Assembly: GCA_024195585.1 (NCBI GenBank)
Contig: SWBL01000521.1
Span: 1 to 24,479 of the forward strand
Length of the DNA: 24,479 bases
Direction: 5' to 3'
From: Aureobasidium sp. EXF-3400
Taxonomy: Eukaryota > Ascomycota > Dothideomycetes > Dothideales > Saccotheciaceae
Shown: one piece after another, positions 1 through 10,013 of the stretch
Layout of the letters: every line of letters starts with the position of its first letter
How positions within the stretch are numbered: the first letter of the stretch is position 1
The notes under the pieces: generated by a model
The model's database searches: none
What the model saw: only the letters and a program-made list of their open reading frames with translations
Told to the model about the DNA's origin: nothing
Position numbers and translations under genes: made by a program

Positions 1-243
1 GACGTGGCCGTTCTTTCTCAGGGCAGAACACTGCATGGGGTAGGTGGTGGAGGCACCGGCATCGGTGGACTCGAAGGTGTGCTGCTCGTGCTATAGGACA
101 GGGTGGTCAGCATGTTGAGCAAACGGCAGACGGGATTGGGCTTGGAGGCTTTGTTGTCGCGCGCGGGGTCGGGCAGGAGCATTCGCGCGTGACAGTGGAG
201 CTCTCGGCCAGAGCTCACGTACCTGGGCGTCGTTGTCGGCCAT
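1..243 (-). CDS. Eukaryotic translation initiation factor 5A, N-terminal part (runs off left edge)
   Basis: eIF5A binds the ribosome and helps peptide-bond formation at difficult sequences such as proline runs; its hypusine lysine would lie beyond the window edge. Seen here: ATG at 243-241 in good context (GTCAAAATGG), exon 1 243-223 encoding MADNDAQ, a 132-nt intron (222-91, donor GTACGTGAG, branch GCTGAC, acceptor CTATAG), then exon 2 from 90 down to the edge, encoding [20 protein letters not shown] and continuing into the conserved CSALRKNG stretch. This matches fungal eIF5A N-termini from memory. The acceptor is followed by a second AG nine bases on, so an isoform lacking HEQ is possible. 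The gene is head-to-head with VPS52. It is 3' truncated by the window, not broken. Identity is near certain; the exact acceptor is less so. Confidence 0.93.
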
Positions 244-529
244 TTTGACGGTGTTGGTGTGGTGGTGGTAAGGTGGTGATGTGGTGGGAGATGTGGATGT
301 GGTGATAGAGATGGCGAAAGGATGAAGAAAAGGATGAAGTCGAAAATTAGTGAAGTGGGGAAAGGAAGGCGCGTGCACGGACGCGCTTGCTCGTAAGGTT
401 GCGATACAATCTCGACCCCAACACCTTGATCTGTTCGTCAGGAAGCTGCGACTTTGTCTCATCCCACCTCACCCACGCCGTCGGCTAGCCACCTCTTTTC
501 ACTCGTTCGCCCGTTAAACTGCACATGGC
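244..529. promoter_or_regulatory. Shared divergent promoter of eIF5A and VPS52
   Basis: These 286 bases separate two start codons that point away from each other, so both 5' leaders and both promoters must fit here, unless transcription starts overlap. On the eIF5A (minus) strand the first 100 bases upstream of the ATG are almost purine-free (C/T/A-rich, many CACCAC units), typical of highly expressed fungal genes. No TATA box is evident in either direction. Confidence 0.6.
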
Positions 530-539
530 ATGTGGCTAA
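525..539 (+). other. Four-codon upstream ORF overlapping the VPS52 start
   Basis: ATG at 525 reads M-A-C-G-stop (TAA 537-539) and lies five bases before the chosen VPS52 ATG at 530, in a different frame. Its -3 base is C (weak) and its +4 base is G; the 530 ATG has G at -3. A scanning ribosome would meet the short ORF first, so leaky scanning is needed for VPS52 translation if mRNAs start upstream of 525. Whether it is used is unknown. Confidence 0.35.
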
Positions 540-2546
540 ATCGCTACTCCCAACACCCTTCGCCGTCGTCGTCGCCCGCGCCGCAACGAAGACCCAGTCA
601 CCTTGCCCCGAGCCCCCTTCCCCACAGACCAGGCATCGCCAACCGCTCTTCCTCTCTATCTCTCCTCACCAACGGATCTACCGATAGCCTGCCTGCTGCT
701 GCAAGATATCCGCCCGCCCACTCCAATCTAAGAAACCAGCTTGATGCTTCTCCTGTTGACAATGTCTCTCATCCACTTGACGTACTGCGCGACATCTTAG
801 CTCCTGTCCCATCTGACTCCCTTCCCTCGGACACACCTGCTCACCAGAGCGTAAACATTGATTTTGGCGAGCTGAGCCTGCAAGAGTTTGCTGATGCTCC
901 TCCACTTTCGGACAAACCTTCCGAACAACCGTCTGTCGAAGAATGTATGTTGGCACGCCCTCGTTCACCCTGGTCTCCCACCTGAAGCTTAGGTTCGTCT
1001 AGTCGAGAAGGATAAAGGCAAGTTTGAGGACTTGCACAAGTCCATCGTCGCCTGTGACGAAGTTCTCAAGTCTGTCGAGAACTACCTCACCAGCTTCCAG
1101 GCTGATCTGGCCGCTGTCTCTGCCGAAATTGAGACCCTACAAAATCGTTCATCTGCTCTTAACACCAAACTTGAGACTCGTAAGCAAGTTGAGAAGCTAC
1201 TTGCTCCCGAAGTTGATGCCTTGACCATCTCTCCATCTGTTGTGCGAAAGATATCTGATGGACCTATTGACGATGCATGGATAAAAGCTCTGGAGGATTT
1301 GGAGAAACGCTCCAAGATTATTGACTCGAAAGCTCCAAGGTCCAAAAGTGCTGCGGAGCTCAAACCTCTAATAGACAGCCTCAAAAATAAGGCCGTCGAG
1401 CGTACTCGTGATTATGTCGTGTCACAGATCAAAGCATTGCGCGCTCCCGGTGTCAATGCTCAACTCTTGCAGCAGAACAACTTCATGAGATACAAGGATG
1501 CCTTCCAATTCCTGGACCGCCACCAACCCCAATTGGGACAAGAAATTGGCCGCGCTTACATCAATACCATGCGTTGGTTCTACTTGCACAACTTCTCACG
1601 GTACAAAGCATCGCTGGACAAGATGAACATTCACGTTGTCGACAAGAACGAAGCCCTGGCACAAGACGATGCTACGAAACGCACAACTGCAGTCTCTGGC
1701 TCGCGAACACAAGCCGCACCGCATGATGCATTCTCATTAGGTCGGCGCATGGACATGCTCAAAGGTAGCTTCAAATCAGCTCTCTCATCGCACATCGCGG
1801 AAGAAGACAAGTCTGCACACTACTTGGAAGTGCCATTCAGAGCTTTCAATCTCGTGCTGATGGACAATGCTTCAGGCGAGTACTCTTTCTTGACTGGATT
1901 CTTCTCAAAACAGTCATATCACGAGGTGAATCGCAAGTTCACCGAGATATTCCAACCAACATTTGCTCTCGGCCAGGCTTTGACCAAGCAGTTAATTGAC
2001 CCTACTGTTGACGCACTTGGTCTTTTGATCGCTGTTCGGTTGAACCAGCACTTCGCTTTCGAGCTACAGCGAAGGAAAGTACCCGCTATGGAAGGCTATG
2101 TAAATGGAACCAACATGCTTCTGTGGCCACGTTTCCAGATGGTCATGGACGCTCATTGCGAATCTCTGCGTAAAGCTACGTCTTCACTATCGGGGCGTCC
2201 AGCAGGTTCAGCTCTCAGTCTGACATCTTCAGCATCCGCTCCACAGTCGATTGCACCTCACCAGATCACCCAACGATTTGCAAACTTCACCCAAGGAATT
2301 TTGGCATTGAGTAGCGAGGCTGGTGACGACGAGCCAGTTCAGAACAGTCTGGGAAGGTTGCGCAATGATTTTGAAACTTTCTTGACGAAGCTCAGTAAGA
2401 GCTTTGCCGAACAAAAGAAGAGAGACCGTTTCCTTGCGAACAACTACTCGCTAGTTGGCACCATCATTGCAGAAACAGAAGGCAAGATGGCCGAGGAGCT
2501 CAAGGCACATTTTGCAGAAAAAGCAGAAGAGTTTGGGGGTCGCTAG
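530..2546 (+). CDS. VPS52: GARP complex subunit Vps52 (Sac2 family)
   Basis: Vps52 is a core subunit of the GARP tether (with Vps51, 53 and 54), which captures endosome-derived vesicles at the trans-Golgi network. Exons are 530-944 and 1003-2546, joined across a 58-nt intron (donor GTATGT, acceptor GTCTAG) to give 652 residues. The start MWLNRYS followed by a Ser/Pro-rich disordered region of about 100 residues resembles other filamentous-fungal Vps52. The joined frame reads from EEF into EKDKGKFEDLHKSI and then CDEVLKSVENYL, the family's conserved coiled-coil entry (about residues 140-210). The remainder is the helical Vps52/Sac2 domain, including DAFSLGRRMDMLK, LEVPFRAFNLVLMDNASGEY and the long C-terminal helices. 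An earlier AG at 991-992 was rejected because it breaks the frame. The next gene on the same strand begins 526 bases on. Confidence 0.95.
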
Positions 2547-3072
2547 AAGTATGCAGTAAGCTGGATCATGGTGCTGTCTGCTCATGTGACGACTGGAAGC
2601 TAAAACCGAGTGGAGCGAAAAGCTTCAAGTGCGATCACTACAAATGCTACAATTGTCTACCGATATTGCATACGACAAGCGTGCATGATTTATAGACTCA
2701 GCAAGTGGTCATTAGATAGACAAGCTGAGACATATATAGCGGCATGAAACACAGGAAGGAACATCAGATACCGAAACAGTTTCGCGGTCATGAATTAAAA
2801 GTAGGCGATTACGAGCAGAGCGTGGGTTTGCGCGCGGTCACCAACGCCAAGATTTCTACGCCATTTGGGACAGTTTAGTATTGCGAATATCGACTTCTCT
2901 CTGACATCGTTCACGCAACCAACGATTCACTGCGCAACTTCTCTCGCATTCGCACGCTCGATTCCTAGCAAGCCACCTGCACCTCGTCCAAGTCCGCAGA
3001 CGTCAAGTCGCCACCTCCATCGCTACCATCAATCCACGAGCTTCACCTCCGAGCTTGCCCTCTTCAAAAAAC
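2547..3072 (+). other. Intergenic: VPS52 3' flank and GYF gene 5' leader
   Basis: This same-strand spacer holds the VPS52 terminator and the promoter and leader of the GYF gene. The last 70 bases before the ATG at 3073 are pyrimidine- and A-rich (a CCTCTTCAAAAAAC run directly before the start). I see no RNA gene, clear TATA box or repeat in it. Confidence 0.4.
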
Positions 3073-6000
3073 ATGGCGCCTCCAAGCACATTCGCATCCG
3101 CCGCCGCGGGCGGCAACACACCCACGACTCCGCGCACCGATGCGGCCGGAGAATGGTACGTCGACTGTGGCCTTTCCGAGCTTTGCTGGACACGAAGCTT
3201 GGGAGGCGCAAACACAGCCATGTGCAAGGACTGACCCACTGTGATCTTTAGGGCTCGTCGAACGAACGGCGCAACCCAGACCTTCCGCCGTCCCTCTGTC
3301 GCTACATCGATGATGAGTTCCAATGCTAGGGAGTCGACTACTGGCGCACAACCTGCAGTCTATGTACCCCCGCATCGCAATGGTCCTGCCCACTCGGACA
3401 CTCGCTATTCCAAGAACCAACTTCTCGATCTTTACCACAAGCAGAATGTAGAGGGCTCGCTAGATGACTCTCTTTCCCCTTTGTTTGTCGCAGGATGGGA
3501 GCCGAACCAGACCAATGGTGTCTCTCTGGGCGGATGGGGCAGGAGGGACGAACAAGCAAAAGACCACGTTCTTGGTCCGGAAGTCTGCTGGGAGAAAGAT
3601 GGTTCCACAGGGCCACTGGGTCTGGTTGACATGAATGATGAAGAGAAGGAGGTACGTCAAATCTTGGTGCTCCCCACTGATTTGCTGCTAAATCGTCTGG
3701 CCAGCACTTTTCATCCGTCAACTCACCCTTGAAACCACCCACTACCGTGACCAAAGATGCTGTTAATCCACCCAACCGCAAGATCTCTGTGTCGCAGAAT
3801 GTCAACAGTCCTGGAGCGTTTGGTGTTAGCTCGCCCGGTGGTGCTAGACCAGGTCCTCGACGCCGTGAGACGCAGGAGGCCTATCCATTCCCCTCGAGTT
3901 CGGCGCTCAACTCGCCTTCTATTGTCAAGACTTCGCGTGTCGACTCCCGTCCCAATTCTCCCCCTCCTTCCTTGACTAGGAGAAGGACCGACTTCAAGGA
4001 TACGGGTGACTCATCGGATGAGAAGCCCTCTGCTGATATCACCGATGCGGCTCGTCCTCCGTTCTCTGGCTTCAAACGTACTGTCACCGGCCCTCTGAAC
4101 ACGGCAGTTGGTGGTGGATCATCGCCATGGTCTGCTACTCCGCAGAGCGCTGGTTTCTCGCCAATGGGAGCCTTTGGCAATTTTGCTATCAACTCCAACG
4201 CTACCGTAGGCACTCCGACTGCGGACAAACGTCCTGGACTGGCAGGGGGCAGGGCTGAAAGCCGCTTCAAGGGACTCATGGCCAAGGACAACGATGACGG
4301 CAAGTCATCACAAGCAAATTCTGGAGGCTTGGAGTCAATTCCTCATGATGAGCAACATGAGCAGCAGGCCACTGGTAGTGCTGCTCTTGGTGGTGGTCAA
4401 GATATTTCTCCTCCTCGCAGTCGTGGTTTCGGCACACCCAGCCGTCAGGACTCGCGCGATGACTTTGGCCATGGTGCTTTTGGCATGACGTCGGATCCTT
4501 TCCGTACTCTGATGGGCCAGCAGCAAGATCAATCTCACGGTCGTTCTCAGCAACAGCCCGCCGGTAACGATGCACTGAGCCCTTCGGATACCAACCCTTA
4601 CCATAGTCCTGAGCACGTGCCTGCTGACCTTGAAGATGCCGATGACGACGCATCTGATCTTCACAATGCCCATCTACCCAACTTGGGTGGCATCATGAAT
4701 GACTCCATGCCTTCTGGTGCCGGGGCTTTCCATGGGCTTGGTAACCTAGGACGCGTCCCAGCGGCCCCACCAAGCGATCGTAGCCAGACATCTAGCGTTG
4801 GTCCGAACAGGGGCTTCGGCGGCTTCTCTGGTCTCGGCGCCCTTCCTGGTCTCGGAGGCGCTTCCGCTTGGGGTGGCACTCAAGCGTCAATTGGTACACC
4901 TATTAGGGACAGGGCTGCTATGGCTGGCAACTTTGGTGACAACCCTTTCGGCTCGTCCGCCGACTTGGGTTCTCCCAGCCTTGCTGCTCTGAGTGGTCTG
5001 GGAGCGTTTGGCGCTCAGCCTGGTCAAAGCCGTGGTGGAAGTCGACTTGGATCTCTTTTCCCGGCTAGCGTACAGGACCAGCGTCCTGAACATGGCCGAC
5101 AAGATGAAGACGATTCTGGAGACTTTGCAAACCCGCCTCGCGACACGTCTAGTCCTTTCAGACGTACTGCCGATGTTTCTGGTGCCTTCGCTGATCATGA
5201 CCGCAACACCGAGACAACTAACCAAGAGCCCATCGGCCAACGCCCTGCTCAACCCTCTGCCTCCATGCAGGGTCAGGCGGTCAGCAGCTCTGCATCCAAC
5301 CAACCGCCTCCAGCCCAGCAGAAGACCATGGTAATGCCTGACCGTATGAGGTGGATTTACCGTGATCCTCAGGGAGTCACTCAAGGTCCGTGGTCAGGCT
5401 TGGAGATGCACGACTGGTACAAGGCCGGTTTCTTCTCCCCTGAATTGCTTGTCAAGAAGTATGAGGATCCCGAGTATGAGCCCTTGGCCCAGTTGATTCG
5501 CAGAATTGGAAATTCCCGCGAGCCATTCCTGGTCCCTCAAATTGGCATCCCTCATGGCAACCCTACTGTTCCACAGCCTCCGGCTAACTGGACTAACCCT
5601 CTATCTTCTGGAGCAGCGCAGCCACCTTTCGCCAACAGCTTCCCCAGTTTTGGAACCACCCTTACTGCCGACCAGCAAAACGCCTTGGAACGCCGCAAAC
5701 AAGAAGAACAATATTTGATGGCTCGCCAGAAGGAGCATCTTGCCCAGCAACAGTTTGCTCAGCGCTTCCAGGCACAAACTGGTCAGTTGCTGTTCCCTCA
5801 GCTGCACCATCAGTCCAGTGTCCAGAGCTTGCACAGCCAGCAAAGCTTTGGCAGTCTCAGTTCGCCCGCACCTCCGTTTCCGCCTGCCCCTCTCCAGAGC
5901 ACTTTCGGTAGTACTGGAACAAGCGGCAGCTCTCATGTTCCTGGCTTCTTTGACAACTCGTTTAGAACTGCTGGGCCCCTTGGCGGTCTGGGTGCTATCG

Positions 6001-7828
6001 GTGCTGGTGTAGACGCGCTCGGCAACATCAGAGAAGAAGACATGTCAGGCATGGTCAACAGACTGAACCTCGGACGTTCGACCCAGGGTAACTTTGGCGG
6101 CATTGGCCAACCATTCCCTCAATCCGAAGAGCAACGTCGCATCAATACCATGCTTGATGATCGCTCTCGCCTCGAGCAGCAGCAGGCACAACATGATGCT
6201 GCACATCGATTCCAGCACGACCAGCCTGCAAGAAACGAGCAGTTCGAGCAGTTCCAAAACTTGCAAGAGCATGCCAGAGCTGATCCATTCGGCGTCGGCT
6301 CGGAAGGTGTCATTGGCAAGCCTATTGCTCCTCCATCGGAACAGCAGCAAAACCAACAAGAGCAGGGCCAAGCTCAATCTCCAGAACCGACCCAATCGGA
6401 GTATGATGCTCAATATGAGGAAGAGGCCCAGGCGCTTGCACAGCACGAGGAGGCTGCCGCTGTCGCCGCCGCTGCTGTCCAGATCAAGCAGGAGCCTTCT
6501 TTGACAGAACAAGTGCAGAAGGCTGCATCTGTCAAGCAATCTCCTGCCCCTGCTTCGTCTCCATGGGCCAAGGTCGATACTTCTTTGCCTCAACCCTTCC
6601 CTCCTGCACCGTCGCAGTCTCCTCTGCCTGCTCCTGCTGCTCAGCGTAACAGATCTCATGTTGCCGATGCACTTCACGCCGAGTCCAGATCTCGCTCGCA
6701 AACCCCATCAGCAGAGACCCCTAGCGCTTCAGTTGCTCCTTGGGCCAAGGAGCCCGCCGAGTCTTCTAGAGGACCTTCTCTCAAGGAGATCCAGGAAGCT
6801 GAGGCTAAGGTGGCTGCTGAGGCCGAAGCACTTGCTGCTGAAGCTCGCCGCGTTGCTTTTGAGAAAGAGCTCGCTCAAGTCCAGCTGTCCACTGCACCTG
6901 CACCCGGTCTCCCCTTGACTTCCAATTGGGCAAGCAGTGCCACTGCATCACCCGCTACCGGCACTGCTCCTTCGCCATGGGCCAAGGCTGCAAAGACTGT
7001 CGCCGCTCCCACTACTGCCAAGAGCATGGCACAGATCCAGAAGGAGGAGGAAGCTCGCAAGAAGCGTCTCGCAGCCGCCGCTGCAGCCACACAAGCCGCT
7101 GCAGCCGTTGGTGTCACTCCTGCTCAGCAATCTGCTGGTGGCAAAAGATATGCCGATCTCGCCAGCAAGGTGGCATCGTCGCCTGCTCCTGCTAGCCCTG
7201 TTCCTGGCATCGGAGGTGCTTGGACCACTGTCGGTGCAAGTGGCAAGGTCAAGACTCCTCTGCCTGCCCCCACTCCCGTCAGCACCAGAGCAGTCAGCTC
7301 CACTGTGCTCCCTACTGTAGCAGCTGTTAAGAAGACTGTTCCTGCCAGAGCAACTGTAGGACCTTCTGCCGTCAACGCCATTGATGAGTTCAAGAAGTGG
7401 GCCGTGAACGAACTCAAGCACGATCTTAACAAGAGCGTGACTGGTAAGTTTAACCCCGATCACACAAAACATTTTCAAAAAAAAGAATCAAGCTAACATG
7501 ATGAACTACTGTAGCTGACGAATTCGTCAACAACCTCCTCTCCTTCCCATCGGAGCTCGAAATCGTCACCGAAGCCGTGCACAGCGTCTCCCACACCATC
7601 GACTCACGCCACTTTGCCGAAGAATTCATCCGCCGTCGCAAACTCGCTGACAAAGGTCTTGTCGACACTACCAAGCCAGCCAGTCCTGCAGCAGCAGCTT
7701 CTCAAGCGGGTGGTTGGAGCGAGGTTGCAAAGAAGAATGCTGCAGTCCCTAAACAGGAATCTAAGGATGATTTGAACAATGGCAGTTTCAAGGTTGTGCC
7801 GAACAAGAAGAAGGGTGGTAAGAAGTAG
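3073..7828 (+). CDS. GYF-domain protein, Smy2/GIGYF-like, 1511 residues
   Basis: GYF domains bind proline-rich ligands; Smy2 and GIGYF proteins link such ligands to translational repression and mRNA decay. Exons are 3073-3155, 3252-3651, 3705-7443 and 7515-7828, separated by introns of 96, 53 and 71 nt (the last with branch GCTAACA). The GYF domain is at about residues 708-765, with the family signature W-I-Y-x-D-P-x-G-x-x-Q-G-P-W then MHDWYKAGFF (nt about 5345-5515). Near the N-terminus, residues 80-89 read YSKNQLLDLY, a YxxxxL-phi motif like that used by GIGYF to bind 4EHP. The rest is mostly low complexity (Ser/Pro/Gly/Gln, with an Ala/Glu helix region). Three PWAK motifs lie at 1114, 1173 and 1252, and a folded-looking helical C-terminal segment at 1384-1455. 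Family assignment is secure; the 4E-binding role is inferred. Confidence 0.93.
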
Positions 7829-8181
7829 AGTTTCAACCATCTGTATCTGAGTTCGTAGAAAGAAGGAAGCAAGTAGGGTGGTGGTTCGTTTGGCTAATGT
7901 CGGTGGTTCTGCGCGAAGGTGAAGAGAGAAGAAATACACATATACTGTCGTTTCTGAATTAGTAAAACAATGCTTGTGTCTGTGTCACTCTGTGGAATAC
8001 ATGATCGTCGTATGATAGGTTTCCAAATGGAAAAGGATGAAGAAAAGTTCATAAAGCCATGACTAGAAGATGGCTGTGGGTATATACCATGATCCGAATG
8101 AAATCAACTCCCCGGCCACCAAAAGACGCCTCTACCAACAACGAAAATTCCGACAAAAATGCATGTGTTTAATCCTCCTCG
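7829..8181. other. Intergenic between convergent GYF and SPC24 genes
   Basis: The 353 bases lie between the stop of the GYF gene and the stop of SPC24 on the opposite strand, so they should hold two 3' UTRs and terminators. They are A/T-richer than the flanking genes, with A-rich runs around 7970-8050. No ORF of note, RNA gene or repeat is visible. Confidence 0.4.
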
Positions 8182-8894
8182 TTACATGCTGTTCCAGAAA
8201 TGGTTTGCATAGAAGAAGCGGTCGAACTTTGGATCCAGGTTGACCACATTGACGCTTCCCTTTGCGGTATTCCTAATAACGGCACGGGAAAATTCGCCAG
8301 TGTTGTGGTCTTGCTCTGCGTCGATGCCCAAACTGCGGTAGACGCCGAGTTTTAATCTGCGTTTATTGTCTGTCAGTCTCTTCGATACCTTCGGTTGGCG
8401 ACGAGCGAAAAACTTACACGACCTCATCCTCGGCCTTGTTCTCAGCACTCTCAACCTCATCACCCTGTTCTTCCAACCTCTGCAACTGTTTCTTGAGCAT
8501 GTGAACCTCGGAGCCCAATCTCTCGCCTTCGATCTCCAACTCGTTTGCAGCTTTTGCGACGCGGAATTTCTCAGTGTCCAGTGCTAGGATATCGGAGGCA
8601 TGAGCAGCAGGGTCGTGTCGTGAAATGTCGGACTCATGGGTTGTGCGCAGGTGTTGTGCTTTTCGTGAGAGTTGGGCTAGTTGGGTGTGTTGAGCGTTTA
8701 GACGTAGAGAGCGAGCGCTGCGGAGAGTGGATAGAGAAGAGTGGATGCGCGAGATAGATTGGAGATCGCTATCCGTGTGGAAGTTGCGGGTCGTTTGGCG
8801 GATGAGCTGGTGCGAGTGTTGTTAGTTGGAGTGTCGTGGATGATGAGTGACAAGGAGAGCGTACAGTGACGGGATCTTCGTCGAAGAGGACCAT
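8182..8894 (-). CDS. SPC24: Kinetochore protein Spc24 (Ndc80 complex)
   Basis: Spc24 pairs with Spc25 at the inner end of the Ndc80 complex and docks it to the centromere-side kinetochore. Exons (minus strand) are 8894-8865, 8806-8418 and 8356-8182, with introns of 58 nt (branch CTAAC) and 61 nt (branch CTGAC), giving 197 residues. The protein opens MVLFDEDPVT and continues LIRQTTRNFHTD; residues about 40-140 are heptad-like coiled coil (LSRKAQHLR, AANELEIEGERLGSEVHMLK). It ends in the conserved globular tail: LKLGVYRSLGID, then AVIRNTAKGSVNVVNLDPKF and FFYANHFWNSM. That tail is the most recognisable part and matches fungal Spc24. FIS1 is divergently transcribed 244 bases away. The length is usual for the family. 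Confidence 0.95.
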
Positions 8895-9138
8895 TTTGAC
8901 GTGTGGTATGGCGAGATGAGGGCGTGGTTATTATGAGTCGTTGGGGTGTTCTGGTGGTGATGGGATGTCGACGACGATGTTGCGAATTTGGGTGTTTACA
9001 AACTCTGGATGGCCGAGCAACGCGCTTTCCTCCACGTGCGGGCAAGACGGAGACCCTGACCGATGACTTCACATGCGACTTCCCGGCCGTCAGCCACCAG
9101 CGATTCCATCTTTCTTGCTCGACATTAACCACACAAAC
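8895..9138. promoter_or_regulatory. Shared divergent promoter of SPC24 and FIS1
   Basis: Only 244 bases separate the two start codons, so both promoters and 5' leaders overlap here. No TATA box is visible. Coupling of a cell-cycle kinetochore gene with a mitochondrial fission gene is implied only by position. Confidence 0.55.
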
Positions 9139-9713
9139 ATGGGTGACCATCTTCCATGTGAGTCTATCTGCTCCTATAGTCACAGTCCACCATACTGACA
9201 CTCCAACACAGATGCCGCAGATGCGGAATCGTACGCCCCTCTACCCTCAAGCCCCTCCCAGTAAACTAACCCACGCCCCTCAGTCCTCTAAAACCCGCCG
9301 AGCTCCAAGTCCTACGCTCACAATACGAAAAAGAAGGCGAATACGTTTCTCTCCAGACGAAGTTCAACTTTGCCTGGGGCCTCATCAAATCCACCCAAAG
9401 GCCCGAACAACAAGAAGGCGTGCGTCTGCTTACCGAAATCTTCCGCTCGTCGCCTGACCGCCGTCGCGAATGTCTCTACTACCTTGCGCTCGGAAACTAC
9501 AAACTGGGCTCGTATGCAGAGGCTCGCCGCTACAACGAGTTGCTTGTTGATCTGGAGCCTAATAATCTGCAAGCTCAGAGTTTGAGGCAGTTGATTGATG
9601 ACAAGGTTGCTAAGGAGGGCTTGATGGGTGTTGCTATTGTGGGCGGTTTGGCTGTGGCTGCTGGTGTTGTTGGTGGTTTGCTGTTCAAGGGTGCGAGGGC
9701 TTCAAGGAGATAG
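9139..9713 (+). CDS. FIS1: Mitochondrial fission 1 protein Fis1
   Basis: Fis1 is a tail-anchored protein of the mitochondrial and peroxisomal outer membranes that helps recruit fission factors. Exons are 9139-9157 (19 nt), 9212-9230 (19 nt) and 9284-9713, with introns of 54 and 53 nt (branches CTGAC and CTAAC), giving 155 residues. The joined N-terminus [20 protein letters not shown] is what fungal Fis1 should look like, which supports the two tiny exons. TPR-type helices follow ([43 protein letters not shown]). The C-terminal anchor is at about 125-147 ([20 protein letters not shown]) with a short basic tail KGARASRR on the outer-membrane side. Start context ACAAACATGG is good. Length matches the family. 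Confidence 0.96.
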
Positions 9714-10013
9714 AAGGGTGTTCGTGGACGCTGGTCGTTGCAGCATGCCTTGTCTTGAACTCCTTTCTTCTTGGTTTTGTCTCTCTTTATCTTTGTTCAA
9801 AGTCAAACAGGAGCGATTTCAATGTATATGATTTCCCATTTCATCCTCTTTTCATTTTGCTTGGTATGTTATTTTTGTTACATTCCTATTTATACAATGC
9901 CTTCCATCTAGGTGCGCCGACTGTTCTGGCTTTCTCCTTTTGGATCATGATGTTATACACCCTTTCAAGCTGTAATCATGCTATGTGATTTCCATCTGCA
10001 CATCTGTTGCCAT
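9714..10013. other. Intergenic between convergent FIS1 and TSC13
   Basis: These 300 bases hold the 3' ends of both genes. They are T-rich on the plus strand between 9760 and 9900. I see no additional gene or repeat. Confidence 0.4.

Noticed and set aside
6045..6701. Long open frame (218 codons) antisense to the GYF gene, Leu/Arg/Ser-rich
   Set aside because: It mirrors the Gln/Ala-rich coding sequence on the plus strand; the composition is what the reverse complement of such codons gives, and there is no recognisable domain.
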